NCBI RefSeq assembly: GCF_001889605.1 | Contig: NZ_CP018171.1 | Coordinates: forward strand, 3,060,501 to 3,124,500 | DNA from: Aquibium oceanicum | GTDB lineage: Bacteria; Pseudomonadota; Alphaproteobacteria; Rhizobiales; Rhizobiaceae | Length of the DNA: 64,000 bases | Direction of reading: 5' to 3' | In this document: piece by piece, positions 63,226 to 64,000 of the stretch | Layout of the letters: each line of letters begins with the position of its first letter | How positions within the stretch are numbered: position 1 is the stretch's first letter | Position numbers and translations under genes: made by a program | The notes under the pieces: generated by a model | The model's input: the letters and a program-made list of their open reading frames with translations, nothing else | Database searches by the model: none | Told to the model about the DNA's origin: nothing

Positions 63226-63713
63226 GCCCGCACGAAGACCTCGCGCGGCAGGTGCTCGCCGCTTGCGACCGTCAGGGCATCATGCTTGCGACGGCCGAAT
63301 CCTGCACCGGCGGCATGATCGCCGCAGCCCTCACCGACATTCCCGGCTCGTCGAGCGTGGTGGATCGCGGCTTCGTCACCTATTCCAACGAGGCCAAGCA
63401 GGAGATGCTCGGCGTCACACCTGCGACCCTCGACGCTCACGGCGCCGTCTCCCGCGAGACGGCCCTCGAGATGGCGGCGGGCGCTTTGGCCCGCTCGCGC
63501 GCCGGCATCGCGGTCGCCGTCACCGGCGTCGCCGGCCCCGGCGGCGGCAGCGCCGACAAGCCCGTGGGCCTGGTCTGGTTCGGTGTGGCGAAAAAGGGAG
63601 AGGAACCGGAAGCCGAGTGCCGGCGGTTCGAAGACCTAGGCCGCGATCACATCCGCCAGGAGACTGTCCGCACCGCGCTCGATCTCATGCTCGCGAAGCT
63701 GACGGCTCGCTGA
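63222..63713 (+). CDS. pncC: Nicotinamide-nucleotide amidase (CinA C-terminal domain family)
   Basis: The 163-aa enzyme deamidates NMN to nicotinate mononucleotide in pyridine-nucleotide recycling. The catalytic serine/threonine loop is [20 protein letters not shown] (near residue 25), followed by [15 protein letters not shown] and the phosphate loop [17 protein letters not shown] (near 105). It is translationally coupled to ispDF and converges with the START-domain gene, overlapping its end by 29 bp. It complements the separate CinA N-terminal-domain gene at 13345-14115. Confidence 0.95.
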   Translation: MSPHEDLARQVLAACDRQGIMLATAESCTGGMIAAALTDIPGSSSVVDRGFVTYSNEAKQEMLGVTPATLDAHGAVSRETALEMAAGALARSRAGIAVAVTGVAGPGGGSADKPVGLVWFGVAKKGEEPEAECRRFEDLGRDHIRQETVRTALDLMLAKLTAR

Positions 63714-64000
63714 TCCGGTCGGCCGGTGCGCCGTAGATCGCATCCGCGCGCCGCTCGAACGCACCGGCAAAGGTGCGGAAGGCACGATCGAACATGGCGC
63801 CCATCAGCATGCCCAGCATCCGGCTCTTGAACTCGTAATCGATGAAGAAGCAGATGTTCGTGCCGCCCTCCCCATCGGGCTCGAAGCGCCAGCGGTTTTC
63901 GAGATAGCGGAACGGCCCGTCGAGATACTTCACGTCGATGGCAAGCTCGCCGATGCGCGTGACCACCTGGCTGGTGAAGGTCTCGCGGATCGCCTTGTAG
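63685..64000 (-). CDS. RatA/COQ10 family START-like protein (5' end beyond window)
   Basis: Only the C-terminal 104 codons are present; the frame is open to the window edge. Wording such as SQVVTRIGELAID, FRYLENRWRFEP and CFFIDYEFKSRMLGMLMG matches the COQ10/RatA ubiquinone-binding START-like family, which assists coenzyme Q function. The alphaproteobacterial order lipA-coq10-pncC-ispDF predicts lipA beyond the edge. The toxin role proposed for RatA in E. coli is not implied. Confidence 0.88.
   Translation of the reverse strand, partial: YKAIRETFTSQVVTRIGELAIDVKYLDGPFRYLENRWRFEPDGEGGTNICFFIDYEFKSRMLGMLMGAMFDRAFRTFAGAFERRADAIYGAPADRISEPSASRA

Overview
The window is about 64 kb of GC-rich, densely packed chromosome from an alphaproteobacterium, most likely a Hyphomicrobiales (Rhizobiales) species close to Mesorhizobium, Aquamicrobium or Nitratireductor. 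The best evidence is the right-hand third: COQ10/RatA-like gene, pncC, ispDF, dusB, ntrB, ntrC, ntrY, ntrX, trkA, a class IV aminotransferase, hfq, hflX and mazG. This is the classic alphaproteobacterial order, and the fused ispDF and the NtrYX pair point the same way. I see no rRNA, prophage, CRISPR array or intact insertion sequence.

Layout. 1-17300 is mostly housekeeping: a Tat-exported CpdB-type phosphoesterase (cut by the window edge), an MscS channel, a 1083-aa ammonium-transporter/PAS/GGDEF/EAL fusion, a divergent Lrp-type regulator and alanine dehydrogenase, a minus-strand sulfur/cysteine block (cysteine synthase, AlaX editing protein, mercaptopyruvate sulfurtransferase, acetyltransferase), a universal stress protein, the molybdopterin-binding half of CinA, WrbA, a glycerophosphodiesterase and two alpha/beta hydrolases. 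At 17389-17694 lies a tRNA-Leu(UAA) gene split by a 220-nt group I intron.

19122-31364 is a catabolic island: eleven minus-strand genes (two TIM-barrel isomerases, an epimerase, an acetyltransferase, a dihydrodipicolinate-synthase-like enzyme, two enolase-superfamily enzymes, an NMT1/THI5-type ABC transporter and an amidase) plus a divergent TetR regulator. Two near-identical palindromes, each overlapping a -35 box in the same geometry, suggest that TetR controls two promoters of the island.

32798-47076 is a second island. A six-gene operon in which every gene overlaps the next encodes a three-centre molybdenum hydroxylase, a 6-hydroxynicotinate-reductase-like protein, UPF0280, DUF1185 and a MarR regulator. 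A nicotinamidase gene is divergent, two overlapping MarR-type genes follow it, and a branched-chain-type ABC transporter operon (substrate-binding protein, then LivHMGF) lies beyond. The enzymes fit a reductive route nicotinamide -> nicotinate -> 6-hydroxynicotinate -> tetrahydro-6-oxonicotinate. A ParE/RHH toxin-antitoxin pair with its own perfect palindrome sits inside the transporter operon.

47239-64000 holds a polytopic membrane protein divergent from a MarR gene with a clear operator, then mazG, hflX, hfq, the aminotransferase, trkA and the ntrX-ntrY-ntrC-ntrB-dusB block, followed on the plus strand by ispDF and pncC. Noncoding signals of note are a tandem 16-mer in the ntrY leader that contains a CAA-N4-TTG box, and a good sigma-70 promoter for dusB-ntrBC.
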